DNA of 18,299 nucleotides, taken from Avoscillospira sp045530865 (GTDB lineage: Bacteria > Bacillota > Clostridia > Oscillospirales > Oscillospiraceae). How positions within the stretch are numbered: the stretch's first letter is position 1; each line of letters starts with the position of its first letter. This document shows, in pieces, positions 1-6,726 of the stretch. Made by a program: the position numbers and the translations under genes. The notes beneath the pieces were generated by a model that did no database searches, was not told where the DNA came from, and saw only the letters and a list, made by a program, of their open reading frames with translations. The stretch covers positions 1 to 18,299 of the forward strand of contig JAZSCX010000118.1 in assembly GCA_045530865.1 (NCBI GenBank). The letters are read 5' to 3'.

Positions 1-10
1 GATGATGATA

Positions 11-82
11 ACAACTCATGAGATTATCTCCTGTATGGTTTGTTTGGTCACTTTCCATTTTACAGGTTTTCTCGTGAGTTGT
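11..82 (+). terminator. Long hairpin with U-tract, probable terminator of a gene left of the window
   Basis: Outer arms ACAACTCATGAG (11-22) and CTCGTGAGTTGT (71-82) pair with one mismatch. Inside them CCTGTA (30-35) pairs with TACAGG (61-66). The outer arm is followed at once by CTTTTTTATTTT, which reads as a U-tract on the plus strand. This suits an intrinsic terminator for a plus-strand gene that ends before the window. The long two-tier stem could also be an attenuator or the remnant of a small palindromic element. Confidence 0.55.
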
Positions 83-118
83 CTTTTTTATTTTGTGTTG
101 CACTTCATATGATAATCT

Positions 119-255
119 GCCCGAACAAAAGAAATCGGGCCTGCGGAGCATAGGGCAGTGCGTTGCGGAAAATGACTGTCCTACACCTCATCCGGTCCTT
201 CGGACCACCTTCTCCTCAAGGAGAAGGCTTGCGGGCGACCAATGGTTGCCCCTAC
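119..255. repeat. Cluster of short palindromic interspersed repeats
   Basis: This non-coding stretch is a chain of small hairpins: GCCCGA/TCGGGC (119-124/135-140), GGTCC-TTC-GGACC in the tract from 181, CCTTCTCC-TCAA-GGAGAAGG just after it, and GGGCGACCA/TGGTTGCCC (233-241/243-251). The last unit, read on the minus strand as GTAGGGGCAACCATTG, recurs as GTAGGGGCGACCATTG at 18161-18176. I recognise this general style of repeat from Oscillospiraceae genomes, but the family name is not established here. The reading frames crossing it have no recognisable protein content. Confidence 0.6.
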
Positions 256-256
256 T

Positions 257-451
257 CTACACATTCTCGGTTTCAACTTTACACCATTCAACAGCATACT
301 CCAAGAAGATGCCAATCAATTCATTCCTTGTTCTTCCGGTTTGCTTCACAATGTTATCAATTTTTTCCACAGTATCTGTTCTAATGCGGATGGAAAATGT
401 CTTATATCCGTCCTCTCCTTTTGCATAAACAACCAACGGTTTTTGCTCCAA
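257..451 (-). CDS. Ribbon-helix-helix (CopG/Arc-like) DNA-binding protein
   Basis: A 64-residue protein if started at the TTG at 451. A beta strand (KTFSIRIRTDTVEKID, about residues 17-32) is followed by helix-turn-helix-like NIVKQTGRTRNELIGIFLEYAVEW, the usual pattern of a ribbon-helix-helix dimer with a basic strand contacting the DNA major groove. TTG 451 is chosen because AGAGGTG lies 8 nt upstream; the in-frame GTG at 460 falls inside that ribosome binding site. It is divergent from the DUF6809-like gene and could repress the shared AT-rich spacer, as small RHH proteins often autoregulate. No toxin partner is recognisable next to it. The stop codon almost abuts the palindromic repeat cluster. 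The fold is fairly secure from the pattern; the target is unknown. Confidence 0.72.
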   Translation of the reverse strand: MEQKPLVVYAKGEDGYKTFSIRIRTDTVEKIDNIVKQTGRTRNELIGIFLEYAVEWCKVETENV

Positions 452-483
452 AAAAATCACCTCTTTCTAAACATATTTTATAA

Positions 484-512
484 TTGAAATTTTAATTATT
501 ATATGTTATATT
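484..512 (+). promoter_or_regulatory. Sigma-A type promoter of the DUF6809-like gene
   Basis: TTGAAA (484-489), 17-nt spacer, then TATATT (507-512) preceded by an extended -10 TG (TGTTATATT). The predicted transcription start is near 519, just before the ribosome binding site at 521. The ATG at 503 would therefore lie upstream of the transcript. Confidence 0.6.
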
Positions 513-520
513 TATGTTAT

Positions 521-534
521 AAAGGAGGTGATCC
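521..534 (+). promoter_or_regulatory. Full-length Shine-Dalgarno sequence (AAAGGAGGTGATCC)
   Basis: All 14 bases match the complement of the conserved bacterial 16S rRNA 3' end (GGATCACCTCCTTT). It sits inside the longest open frame that begins at ATG 503, so it cannot serve that start. Only ATT codons (536, 539) lie in frame at a usable distance: 7 or 10 nt after GGAGG. Confidence 0.75.
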
Positions 535-535
535 T

Positions 536-814
536 ATTATTTCCAATATCATTTATCCGCTCTACTATGGTGAAATTCATCCCGCGGAGCGCTTTACCCG
601 GGAGTATCCCGCCCATCAGGCAAAACGGAAGGCCTGCTATGCCCGCCATGAAGCCTTTTTGTCTCGTCTCAACGCCATCGATCCTGCCCTGCAGCAGGAA
701 ATGGAACAGCTTCTGGACGAACAGCTCAGTGCCGATATGCTGGAGCTGCCGGAGTGCTTTTTTGAGGGCTTCCGTCTGGGTATGCTGATGACCATGGGCG
801 TTCTGGGGGAATGA
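536..814 (+). CDS. Small DUF6809-like protein, apparent ATT start
   Basis: A 92-residue soluble protein of unknown function. The N-terminus (NIIYPLYYGEIHPAERF) and the C-terminus (CFFEGFRLGMLMTMGVL) match my recollection of DUF6809, a family of about 100-residue Firmicutes proteins that start close to an LYYGEI-type motif and end with a GFRLG helix; a charged alpha-helical middle separates them. The frame is open from ATG 503, but that ATG has no ribosome binding site and lies within the predicted promoter. The SD at 521-534 and the family's usual length point to ATT at 536. Two other frames here are shadows. It is divergent from the RHH gene and ends just before a bidirectional terminator. 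Family call fairly good; the start needs proof. Confidence 0.7.
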   Translation: MISNIIYPLYYGEIHPAERFTREYPAHQAKRKACYARHEAFLSRLNAIDPALQQEMEQLLDEQLSADMLELPECFFEGFRLGMLMTMGVLGE

Positions 815-834
815 ACAAAACCGTTTCCGATCAA

Positions 835-869
835 AAAACCCTGTTTTCCGGTTTGGAAAACAGGGTTTT
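835..869 (-). terminator. Strong bidirectional terminator at the end of the opp operon
   Basis: Perfect 15-bp arms AAAACCCTGTTTTCC (835-849) and GGAAAACAGGGTTTT (855-869) with a 5-nt loop. On the minus strand the stem ends in TTTTTT, fitting termination after the small membrane protein gene. On the plus strand it follows the DUF6809-like gene and ends in TTTT, so it probably serves both. Confidence 0.88.
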
Positions 870-875
870 GGCATA

Positions 876-1127
876 TTATCGGAACCAGACGTAGATGCAG
901 AACAGAATAAAGATCAGTGCTGCCACCACAAACACGCCCGCGATCAGCAGGCCTGCCTTGATGGTGCCCCACAGGACGGCTCTGGATTCTTCCTTGGTCA
1001 GCTCCAGCTCCTGCGAGGACTGTTCTTTCTTTTTCGGTGTTTCCACGTACCACGGCATGCCATCCACATTCATTTTGGAGATCACACGGCCGTCATCATC
1101 GTCATATTGCTTGCGTTTTTTTGCCAT
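876..1127 (-). CDS. Small single-span membrane protein at the end of the opp operon
   Basis: An 83-residue protein with a charged N-terminal half (MAKKRKQYDDDDGR) and one hydrophobic helix at about residues 57-81 ending in WFR. No signal peptide is visible, so the tail is probably anchored with the N-terminus in the cytoplasm. Its ATG follows the oppF stop codon directly (TAAATG), and AAGGAAGG inside the oppF 3' end supplies the ribosome binding site, so it is translationally coupled to oppF. It lies before the operon terminator. I do not recognise a family. Its position suggests an accessory role in assembly or stability of the transporter, which is inference only. Confidence 0.75.
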   Translation of the reverse strand: MAKKRKQYDDDDGRVISKMNVDGMPWYVETPKKKEQSSQELELTKEESRAVLWGTIKAGLLIAGVFVVAALIFILFCIYVWFR

Positions 1128-2204
1128 TTAACCTTCCTTGGGAAGCTGTGCTTCCAGTTCTGCCTGACGTTCAGGCGAATTGTACAGGTGGCAGGCGCAG
1201 AAGTGATCGGGCTCCAGCTCCATGAAATCAGGCACAGAATGCTTGCAGACCTCCATGCACTTGCTGCAGCGGGTATGGAACTTGCAGCCTGCGGGAGGAT
1301 TGGCGGGAGAGGGAATGGAGCCTTCCAGCACCACACGATCCATCTTGTAATCGGGATCGGGCACGGGGATAGCGGAGATCAGCGCCTGCGTGTAGGGGTG
1401 CATGGGGTTGGCAAAGACCTTCTCCGTGGGGGCATATTCCACCATGCTGCCCAGATACATGACGCCGACGGTGTCAGAGATATGCTCGACAACAGACAGG
1501 TCATGGGAAATGAACAGGTAGGTAATACCGAATTCCTTCTGCAGATCCCGCAGCAGGTTGATGATCTGGGCCTGAATGGACACGTCCAGAGCAGAAACCG
1601 GCTCGTCACACAGGATGAAATCAGGGTTCAGAGCCAGAGCACGGGCGATGCAGATACGCTGGCGCTGGCCGCCGGAGAACTCATGGGGATAGCGGTCCTT
1701 GTGGTACTCCTGCAGGCCGCAGGCCTTCATGATGCGGGAAATATACTCGTCATGCTCTTCCTTGGGCACGATTCCGTGCTCCCGGACGCCTTCGCCGATG
1801 ATCTCCGCGATGGGCAGACGGGGGGACAGGCTGGAATAGGGATCCTGGAAGATGATCTGAATGTTGGGGCGGTTCTTCCGCAGCTCTTCCTTACTCAGTC
1901 CGAAAATTTCAGTGCCATTGAAGAACACCTCGCCATCGGTCTTGTCCTGCAGGCGCAGGATGGTTTTGCCGACGGTGGACTTGCCGCAGCCGGACTCACC
2001 GACCAGACCCATGGTGGTGCCGCGCTTGATCTTGAAGGAAATGCCGTCCACAGCCTTCACATGACCGATGGTCTTTTTGAAGAAGCTGGATTTGATGGGG
2101 AAATACTTTTTCAGGTTCTTAACCACCAGCAGATACTGGGGATCCTGTTCTGCGCCGTCGAAGCTGTTGAGCGCGTAAGTGCCGTTCTTGATTTCTTCCG
2201 CCAT
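1128..2204 (-). CDS. oppF: Oligopeptide ABC transporter ATP-binding protein OppF
   Basis: A 358-residue ATPase of a peptide importer, one of two that power uptake through OppBC at the inner face of the membrane. Motifs seen: Walker A GESGCGKST (69-77), Q-loop Gln120, signature FSGGQ (176-180), Walker B FILCDEP (196-202) with Glu201, and switch His234. The C-terminal oligopeptide HPY-type tail (about 265-341) carries cysteines 307, 313, 316, 320, 336 and 338. Start ATG 2204 is preferred over ATG 2222 because GGAGG lies 9 nt upstream and the gene then begins 1 nt after the oppD stop. The alternative start would overlap oppD and lack a clear ribosome binding site. Length is typical. DppF is the nearest alternative name. 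Confidence 0.93.
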   Translation of the reverse strand: MAEEIKNGTYALNSFDGAEQDPQYLLVVKNLKKYFPIKSSFFKKTIGHVKAVDGISFKIKRGTTMGLVGESGCGKSTVGKTILRLQDKTDGEVFFNGTEIFGLSKEELRKNRPNIQIIFQDPYSSLSPRLPIAEIIGEGVREHGIVPKEEHDEYISRIMKACGLQEYHKDRYPHEFSGGQRQRICIARALALNPDFILCDEPVSALDVSIQAQIINLLRDLQKEFGITYLFISHDLSVVEHISDTVGVMYLGSMVEYAPTEKVFANPMHPYTQALISAIPVPDPDYKMDRVVLEGSIPSPANPPAGCKFHTRCSKCMEVCKHSVPDFMELEPDHFCACHLYNSPERQAELEAQLPKEG

Positions 2205-2205
2205 A

Positions 2206-3393
2206 TCAAAGCTCCTCCACATTCGTAGATTTGGGATAACCCATTACCTCGCCCTGCTCCAGATAGCGGTAGCAGGAGACAAAGTGCGTATCGCTGATTT
2301 TGATCTCGGGGGGATACATGCCCTTGCAGTGCTCGCACTGCATCTCGCAGCGGTCTTTGAAATAGCAGTAGTCAGGCATATTGACCGGGTTGGGAACGCT
2401 GCCGGGGATGTTGTACAGCTCGTCCACCTTCTTGCCCACCACAGGCTTGGACTTCATCAGGCCGATGGTATAGGGATGGCAGGGGTTGTGGAAAATATCA
2501 TCGGCGGTGCCCTTTTCGATGACACGACCTGCATACATGACCACCACATAGTCCGCCATGTTGGCGACCACGCCCAAATCGTGGGTGATGAGCATGATGG
2601 AAGAATTGATCTTATCCTTCAGATCCCGGAGCAGATCCAGAATCTGTGCCTGAATGGTCACGTCCAGAGCCGTGGTGGGCTCGTCGGCAATGATCAGTTC
2701 GGGGGTACAGGCCAGAGCGATGGCGATCATCACACGCTGGCGCATACCGCCGGACAGCTCGTGAGGATACATATTGTAGACGCCTTCCTTGTTGGCAATG
2801 CCAACCAGCTCCAGCATCTCCAGCGTGCGCTCCTTGACCTCTTCCTCGGACATTTCGGGATGGTGCAGCTCCAGAACCTCGTTGACCTGCTGGCCGATCT
2901 TAAAGACCGGGTTCAGGGAGGTCATGGGCTCCTGGAAGATCATGGAGATGCGGTTGCCGCGGATCTCCTGCATCTTGGAGGTGGGGGCCTTGACAATGTT
3001 CAGCGCCTTGCCGTCACCGGTGTTGAAGCGGATCTCACCGCCAACGGTCTGACCGGTGGGGCGCTGCAGCAGCTGCATCAGGGAAAGGCTTGTGACGGAC
3101 TTGCCGCAGCCGGACTCGCCCACAACGCCCACAGTGGAGCACTTGGGCACATTGAAGGTGACACCGTCAACGGCGCGAACCGTGCCGATATCCGTGAAGA
3201 AGTAGGTGCAGACGTTATCGAATTCCACAACGTTGCCGGGATCCTTCATGGTGGTAGTATACAGAGCCGGATCCTTACCGGCATCGTTGCGTTCTTTCTC
3301 CAGCTTCTTCGTCAGCTTACGATTAAACCTGGAGATTTGGCGGGAAGCCTTGGCGGAGATATAACTTCCCTTTTTTTCAGTATTCTTTGCCAT
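2206..3393 (-). CDS. oppD: Oligopeptide ABC transporter ATP-binding protein OppD
   Basis: A 395-residue ATPase, partner of OppF. Motifs seen: Walker A GESGCGKS (92-99), Q-loop Gln154, signature LSGGM (213-217), Walker B with DEP (237-239), and His271. The C-terminal HPY-type domain contains cysteines 343, 349, 353, 356 and 374, a spacing compatible with the iron-sulfur cluster described in some OppD-type proteins. The first 50 residues are an unusual basic extension (many Lys and Arg, with RFNRKLTKKLEKER) before the nucleotide-binding domain, and make the protein longer than usual. AAGGAGG overlaps the oppC stop codon, 14 nt upstream, so the two genes are tightly coupled. Confidence 0.93.
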   Translation of the reverse strand: MAKNTEKKGSYISAKASRQISRFNRKLTKKLEKERNDAGKDPALYTTTMKDPGNVVEFDNVCTYFFTDIGTVRAVDGVTFNVPKCSTVGVVGESGCGKSVTSLSLMQLLQRPTGQTVGGEIRFNTGDGKALNIVKAPTSKMQEIRGNRISMIFQEPMTSLNPVFKIGQQVNEVLELHHPEMSEEEVKERTLEMLELVGIANKEGVYNMYPHELSGGMRQRVMIAIALACTPELIIADEPTTALDVTIQAQILDLLRDLKDKINSSIMLITHDLGVVANMADYVVVMYAGRVIEKGTADDIFHNPCHPYTIGLMKSKPVVGKKVDELYNIPGSVPNPVNMPDYCYFKDRCEMQCEHCKGMYPPEIKISDTHFVSCYRYLEQGEVMGYPKSTNVEEL

Positions 3394-3407
3394 TGTTTCC
3401 CACCTCC

Positions 3408-5465
3408 TTAGCGCTTCATTTTGGGATCGAAGGCATCACGCAGACCGTCGCCGACGAAGTTAAAGGCAATAACCGTCAGGCAGATCAGCAGGCCAACCGG
3501 AATCCAGATATAGGTGTAGGTGATCATGGACTGGGCAGAGGTTGCCACAGAGTTGATCATGGTGCCCCAGGTTGCCATGGGGTGCTTGACACCCAGACCC
3601 AGGAAGGACAGGGTGGACTCGGTCAGAATGACGGAACCCAGGCCCATAGTAGCGGTGACGATCAGCTGAGGCATGACGTTGGGGATCAGGTGTCGGAAGA
3701 TCCGGCGGGACACAGGCAGGCCGGTAGCCTCCGTTGCCACCATGAAGTCCTGCTCACGCAGGGACAGGATCTGACCGCGAACCAGTCGGGCAATGCTGGC
3801 CCAGCCGAGGAAGCCAAGAACCGCCATCAGCCACATCAATCGGATGTATGGCTCCAGACGCAGGGCATCCAGCATGGCGCCCAGAATGATCAGGATAGGC
3901 ATGGAAGGGATGCAGTAGAAGATATCCACCAGACGCATGACCAGATTGTCCACCCAGCCGCCGAAGTAGCCGGCAATACCACCCATGATAACGCCCAGAA
4001 TGATCTCCAGAATGACGACCACGAAACCGACCAGCAGAGAGATGCGGCCGCCGGCCATCATACGGGCCAGAATATCCATGCCGTCACCGTCGGTGCCGAA
4101 GGGATGCTCATCAGAGGGAGCGGCGAAGCGGTCCAGCATATTGGTGTACTGCTCGCAGACTACCACATAGTCAGTGACCTTGTTGTTAACGATCAGCTCG
4201 GACTCTATGAGCACTTCGTTGCCGTTTTCATCCAGCACGGTCATGCCGTTTTCATCCAGCTGCGGCAGTTCAAAGGTAAAGGAACTGGTGTTAAGCCCCT
4301 GTTCCTCCATCTTGGCAACCACTTCACGGGTCATGGCCTTGAATTCCAGACTCAGGGTGTCCTCGCCGTTGTAGCGGCGGACAACGAAGGTGGAAATAGC
4401 GGCAACCTGCTCGCCTTCGGCGGTGTAGACGCTCAGACCGTCCTCATCGCCGCCGATGGTGTAGGTCTGGCCGTCGGCTTCAAACTCGCCGTCGCCGTAC
4501 ATGTTCATCAGTGCTTCGATCTTGAAGGCATCGGAGAAGTTGGTGCCGGTCTGCACGGCGTCAAAGACAAAGGTAGAGGCCACGAAGGAAATGGCGCCGC
4601 GCTCCGTGGAATACACAGCATATGCACCGGCATCGGTGGCAGCAACGGTGTAAATCACGCCGCCGTCCTCAAAGGAACCGGTCTGCAGGTTTTCAAAAAT
4701 CTTTTCGGAGAAAGCATCGCCCTTATCTCCGCCGGCGTACTTCAACGTACCGGCATCGGCGCTGTAGACCAAGCGCTCACGTTCGATGGAACCGGGCATG
4801 ATCAGATAGGTGACGCCGTCATACTCCAGCTGGGCTGCGTTTTCAGCAACAGCCGTACGCACGGCCTTGTCGAAGTCGGCATCCAGCGGATCGCCGGCAT
4901 AGGACATGCCCAGCTTGGTATTGAAGGTACCGACGGGATCGCCCATGGTATAGGTGGCCACATCGGTCTTTTCACCAAGACCCATGGTGTAGACATTTTC
5001 ACCCAGCTTTTCCACCATGACATCCATGCCGGTGGACTTATCGGTGACAACACTCACATTCTGCTCGGCAGCTTCCATATCCAGAATGATGGAGTTGAAC
5101 AGGTTCTTGGTGGTGGTGCTGATACCCAGATCCTCGATCTGGTAGACGGTGTAATCCGTACGCTCTTCGGCGTTAGCGTAGTTGATGTTCAGCAGCTTAT
5201 AGGCGTTGAACACCTGCGTCTGGCCGTAACGATAGAAGTAGGGGCCCAGGAAGGCGAACAGGAACATGCAGATCAGGATCACAGAACCGACAATGGCCAG
5301 CTTGTTGCGGATGAACCGCTTAAAGACCAGCATACCGGGGCTGAGAACCTTGACACGGGCTGCATCGTCCAGCGTCATTTCGTTTTCGCCGGCGCGGCGA
5401 GCGTTTTCCTCCCGCTCACGGAGCTCGCGCTGCTTCAGCGCTTCGTTAAAATTCCGTTTTTCCAT
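3408..5465 (-). CDS. oppC: Oligopeptide ABC transporter permease OppC with a large extracytoplasmic insertion
   Basis: A 685-residue membrane permease; family members are usually about 300 residues. After a charged cytoplasmic N-terminus, TM1 lies at about 56-76. The conserved pre-TM2 motif HPFGTDGDGMDIL occurs only at 454-466, so about 370 residues are inserted where a short loop is normal. From there the protein is ordinary: helices near 475-500, 520-535, 541-557, 600-618 and 650-672, and the EAA coupling loop (EQDFMVATEATG onward, about 571-597) that contacts the ATPases. The insertion is rich in Asp, Glu, Gly, Tyr and Thr, lacks membrane helices and should lie outside the cell. It contains a probable four-unit repeat and a short duplication (LDENGMTV/LDENGNEV, about 403-418). 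TAAGGAGG over the oppB stop is the ribosome binding site. Permease identity is secure; the role of the extra domain is unknown. Confidence 0.92.
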   Translation of the reverse strand: MEKRNFNEALKQRELREREENARRAGENEMTLDDAARVKVLSPGMLVFKRFIRNKLAIVGSVILICMFLFAFLGPYFYRYGQTQVFNAYKLLNINYANAEERTDYTVYQIEDLGISTTTKNLFNSIILDMEAAEQNVSVVTDKSTGMDVMVEKLGENVYTMGLGEKTDVATYTMGDPVGTFNTKLGMSYAGDPLDADFDKAVRTAVAENAAQLEYDGVTYLIMPGSIERERLVYSADAGTLKYAGGDKGDAFSEKIFENLQTGSFEDGGVIYTVAATDAGAYAVYSTERGAISFVASTFVFDAVQTGTNFSDAFKIEALMNMYGDGEFEADGQTYTIGGDEDGLSVYTAEGEQVAAISTFVVRRYNGEDTLSLEFKAMTREVVAKMEEQGLNTSSFTFELPQLDENGMTVLDENGNEVLIESELIVNNKVTDYVVVCEQYTNMLDRFAAPSDEHPFGTDGDGMDILARMMAGGRISLLVGFVVVILEIILGVIMGGIAGYFGGWVDNLVMRLVDIFYCIPSMPILIILGAMLDALRLEPYIRLMWLMAVLGFLGWASIARLVRGQILSLREQDFMVATEATGLPVSRRIFRHLIPNVMPQLIVTATMGLGSVILTESTLSFLGLGVKHPMATWGTMINSVATSAQSMITYTYIWIPVGLLICLTVIAFNFVGDGLRDAFDPKMKR
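4296..5012 (-). repeat. Four tandem ~60-residue units encoded within oppC
   Basis: Protein-level repeats in the OppC ectodomain at about residues 152-211, 212-263, 264-326 and 327-390. Each opens with an acidic/Gly turn then a Tyr-containing strand (ENVYTMG, EYDGVTYLI, EDGGVIYTV, EADGQTYTI). A second strand with VY or TY follows (VATYTMG, LVYSADAG, YAVYSTERG, LSVYTAEG), and the unit closes with an amphipathic helix (ADFDKAVRTAV, DAFSEKIFENL, SDAFKIEALM, EFKAMTREVV). Found by eye; the first unit is the most diverged. The DNA itself is not a repeat, so the duplication is old. Confidence 0.6.
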
Positions 5466-5477
5466 TGGTCTACCTCC

Positions 5478-6470
5478 TTAGCTCAGGCGCACGCGGGGGT
5501 CAACCACAGCGTACATAATATCCGCGATCAGGTTGCCCAGCAGAGTCAGGATGGCCATAAAGGACAGATAGAACATGGTGAAGGGAATATCACCAACGAT
5601 CATGGACTGATAGGCCGTATAGCCAATGCCGGGGATGGAGAACAGCTGCTCCGTGATCAGTGCGCCGGAGAACAGGCTGGGCAGGCTGCCGCCCAGAATG
5701 GTCACCACCGGGATCAGTGTGTTACGGAAGGCATGATAGTTGATAACCTTCTTCTCCGGCAGGCCCTTGGCACGAGCAGTACGGATATAGTCGGCGTTCA
5801 GCACTTCCAGCATGTTGGTACGGGTATAGCGCATCAGGCCGCCAATGGAGATCACAACGATGGTAATGGTGGGCAGGACCAGATGCCATGCCTGATTGAC
5901 CACCTTGCCAAAGGCGGAGAGGGTATCGTAATAACGGGCGGAAATCAGGCCCGAGATCTCAAACCAGCCCAGATACACGCCGAACACCAGCTTCAACAAA
6001 GTTGCCACGAAGAAGGTGGGCATGGAGATACCGACCAGTGCAATGACCGTGACAGCATAATCGGCGGCGCTGTACTGCTTTCTGGCAGCCAGCACACCCA
6101 GGGGGATGGCAATGATCACTTCGAAGAACAGAGACACCGCACCCAGAATAAAGCTGACCCAGATAACATCGGCAAACTTCTGCGTAGGAGGTACGTTGTG
6201 GACCCAGCTGACGCCGAAATCGCCCTTGACTGCGTTGCCCAGCCAGGTAAAGAAGCCGCCGATGATGCCCTTGTCCATACCGTACTGGGCGTTCAGATCG
6301 GCCAGCCATTCCGCAGCGGACTTATTGCCGCCGGGACGCTGTGCCAGCTGCTGGGCCATGGTCTCAATATAGTTGGTAGGCAGGCTGTGCATCAGCGTAT
6401 AAATGATCAGCATGACACAAAACAGGATCACGACTGACATCAAAAGACGCTTAACAATAAATTTTCCCAT
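5478..6470 (-). CDS. oppB: Oligopeptide ABC transporter permease OppB
   Basis: A 330-residue permease, normal length for the family, forming the translocation channel with OppC. TM1 is at about 9-28. A 75-residue extracytoplasmic loop containing GDFGVSW (83-89) follows, then helices near 105-128, 138-165, 197-213, 252-270 and 297-320. The EAA loop (NADYIRTARAKGLPEKKV, about 225-242, on to FRN) binds the ATPase subunits. The ending DPRVRLS is typical of OppB/DppB. The ribosome binding site is modest (GGTGAT, 5 nt before ATG). It is separated from oppA by 256 bp of hairpin-rich DNA, whereas the downstream genes are nearly contiguous. Confidence 0.95.
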   Translation of the reverse strand: MGKFIVKRLLMSVVILFCVMLIIYTLMHSLPTNYIETMAQQLAQRPGGNKSAAEWLADLNAQYGMDKGIIGGFFTWLGNAVKGDFGVSWVHNVPPTQKFADVIWVSFILGAVSLFFEVIIAIPLGVLAARKQYSAADYAVTVIALVGISMPTFFVATLLKLVFGVYLGWFEISGLISARYYDTLSAFGKVVNQAWHLVLPTITIVVISIGGLMRYTRTNMLEVLNADYIRTARAKGLPEKKVINYHAFRNTLIPVVTILGGSLPSLFSGALITEQLFSIPGIGYTAYQSMIVGDIPFTMFYLSFMAILTLLGNLIADIMYAVVDPRVRLS

Positions 6471-6541
6471 TCTATCACCGTTTTTCTTCTTGAGTATTCT
6501 AACTTGCAGGCAATGATTCTATTCATTCACCCTGTCTGTCT

Positions 6542-6591
6542 GAGCAGGCAAATCTAAATCCGTCCTTCGCCGGGTTCAGATTTGCCTGTTC
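6542..6591 (-). promoter_or_regulatory. 21-bp stem hairpin upstream of oppB
   Basis: Plus-strand arms 6542-6562 and 6571-6591 pair over 21 bp with three mismatch or wobble positions around AGGCAAATCT/AGATTTGCCT; the loop is 8 nt. There is no U-tract on either side. It lies in the oppA-oppB transcript about 70 nt before the oppB start, so a role in mRNA processing or stability is more likely than full termination. Confidence 0.6.
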
Positions 6592-6638
6592 AGGCCACAC
6601 GACACAGCGCCCGGACAGGTGCCCCAAATACCCACACA

Positions 6639-6666
6639 GACCATGGGCGGTTTTCCGCCCATGGTC
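6639..6666 (-). promoter_or_regulatory. Perfect 12-bp hairpin in the oppA-oppB spacer
   Basis: GACCATGGGCGG (6639-6650) and CCGCCCATGGTC (6655-6666) form a perfect stem closed by a 4-nt loop (TTTT on the plus strand, AAAA in the transcript). It has no U-tract. It is the second hairpin after the oppA stop and probably protects the oppA message 3' end or partially attenuates transcription into oppBCDF. Confidence 0.65.
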
Positions 6667-6672
6667 ATGTCC

Positions 6673-6710
6673 GGTATTCCCGGGAGCCGGAAGACTCCCG
6701 GGGCAATATC
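6673..6710 (-). promoter_or_regulatory. GC-rich hairpin just after oppA
   Basis: CCCGGGAG (6679-6686) pairs with CTCCCGGG (6695-6702) around an 8-nt loop, and the flanks (GGTATT / GCAATATC) extend the stem imperfectly. It is the first structure met by RNA polymerase or by a 3' exonuclease relative to the oppA stop at 6727. Confidence 0.6.
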
Positions 6711-6726
6711 CGTCAAAGTCAGATAT

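Noticed and set aside
119..255. CRISPR array in the left repeat cluster
   Set aside because: The hairpins differ from one another and lack regular direct repeats and spacers.
93..428. Plus-strand frame of 111 codons across the left repeats
   Set aside because: It runs through palindromic repeats and antisense to the RHH gene, with no ribosome binding site or family resemblance.
521..534. AAAGGAGGTGATCC as a fragment of a 16S rRNA gene on the minus strand
   Set aside because: Only these 14 bases match; the flanking DNA is AT-rich and unlike rRNA, so it is a Shine-Dalgarno sequence.
257..814. RHH gene plus DUF6809-like gene as a toxin-antitoxin pair
   Set aside because: The genes are divergent, not an overlapping operon, and the second protein does not resemble a known toxin.
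3387..6437. Very long plus-strand open frame (1016 codons) opposite oppC and oppB
   Set aside because: It is in exact antisense register with the real codons; stops there would need TTA, CTA or TCA sense codons, which are rare in these genes. The product is His/Gln/Gly-rich and matches no family.
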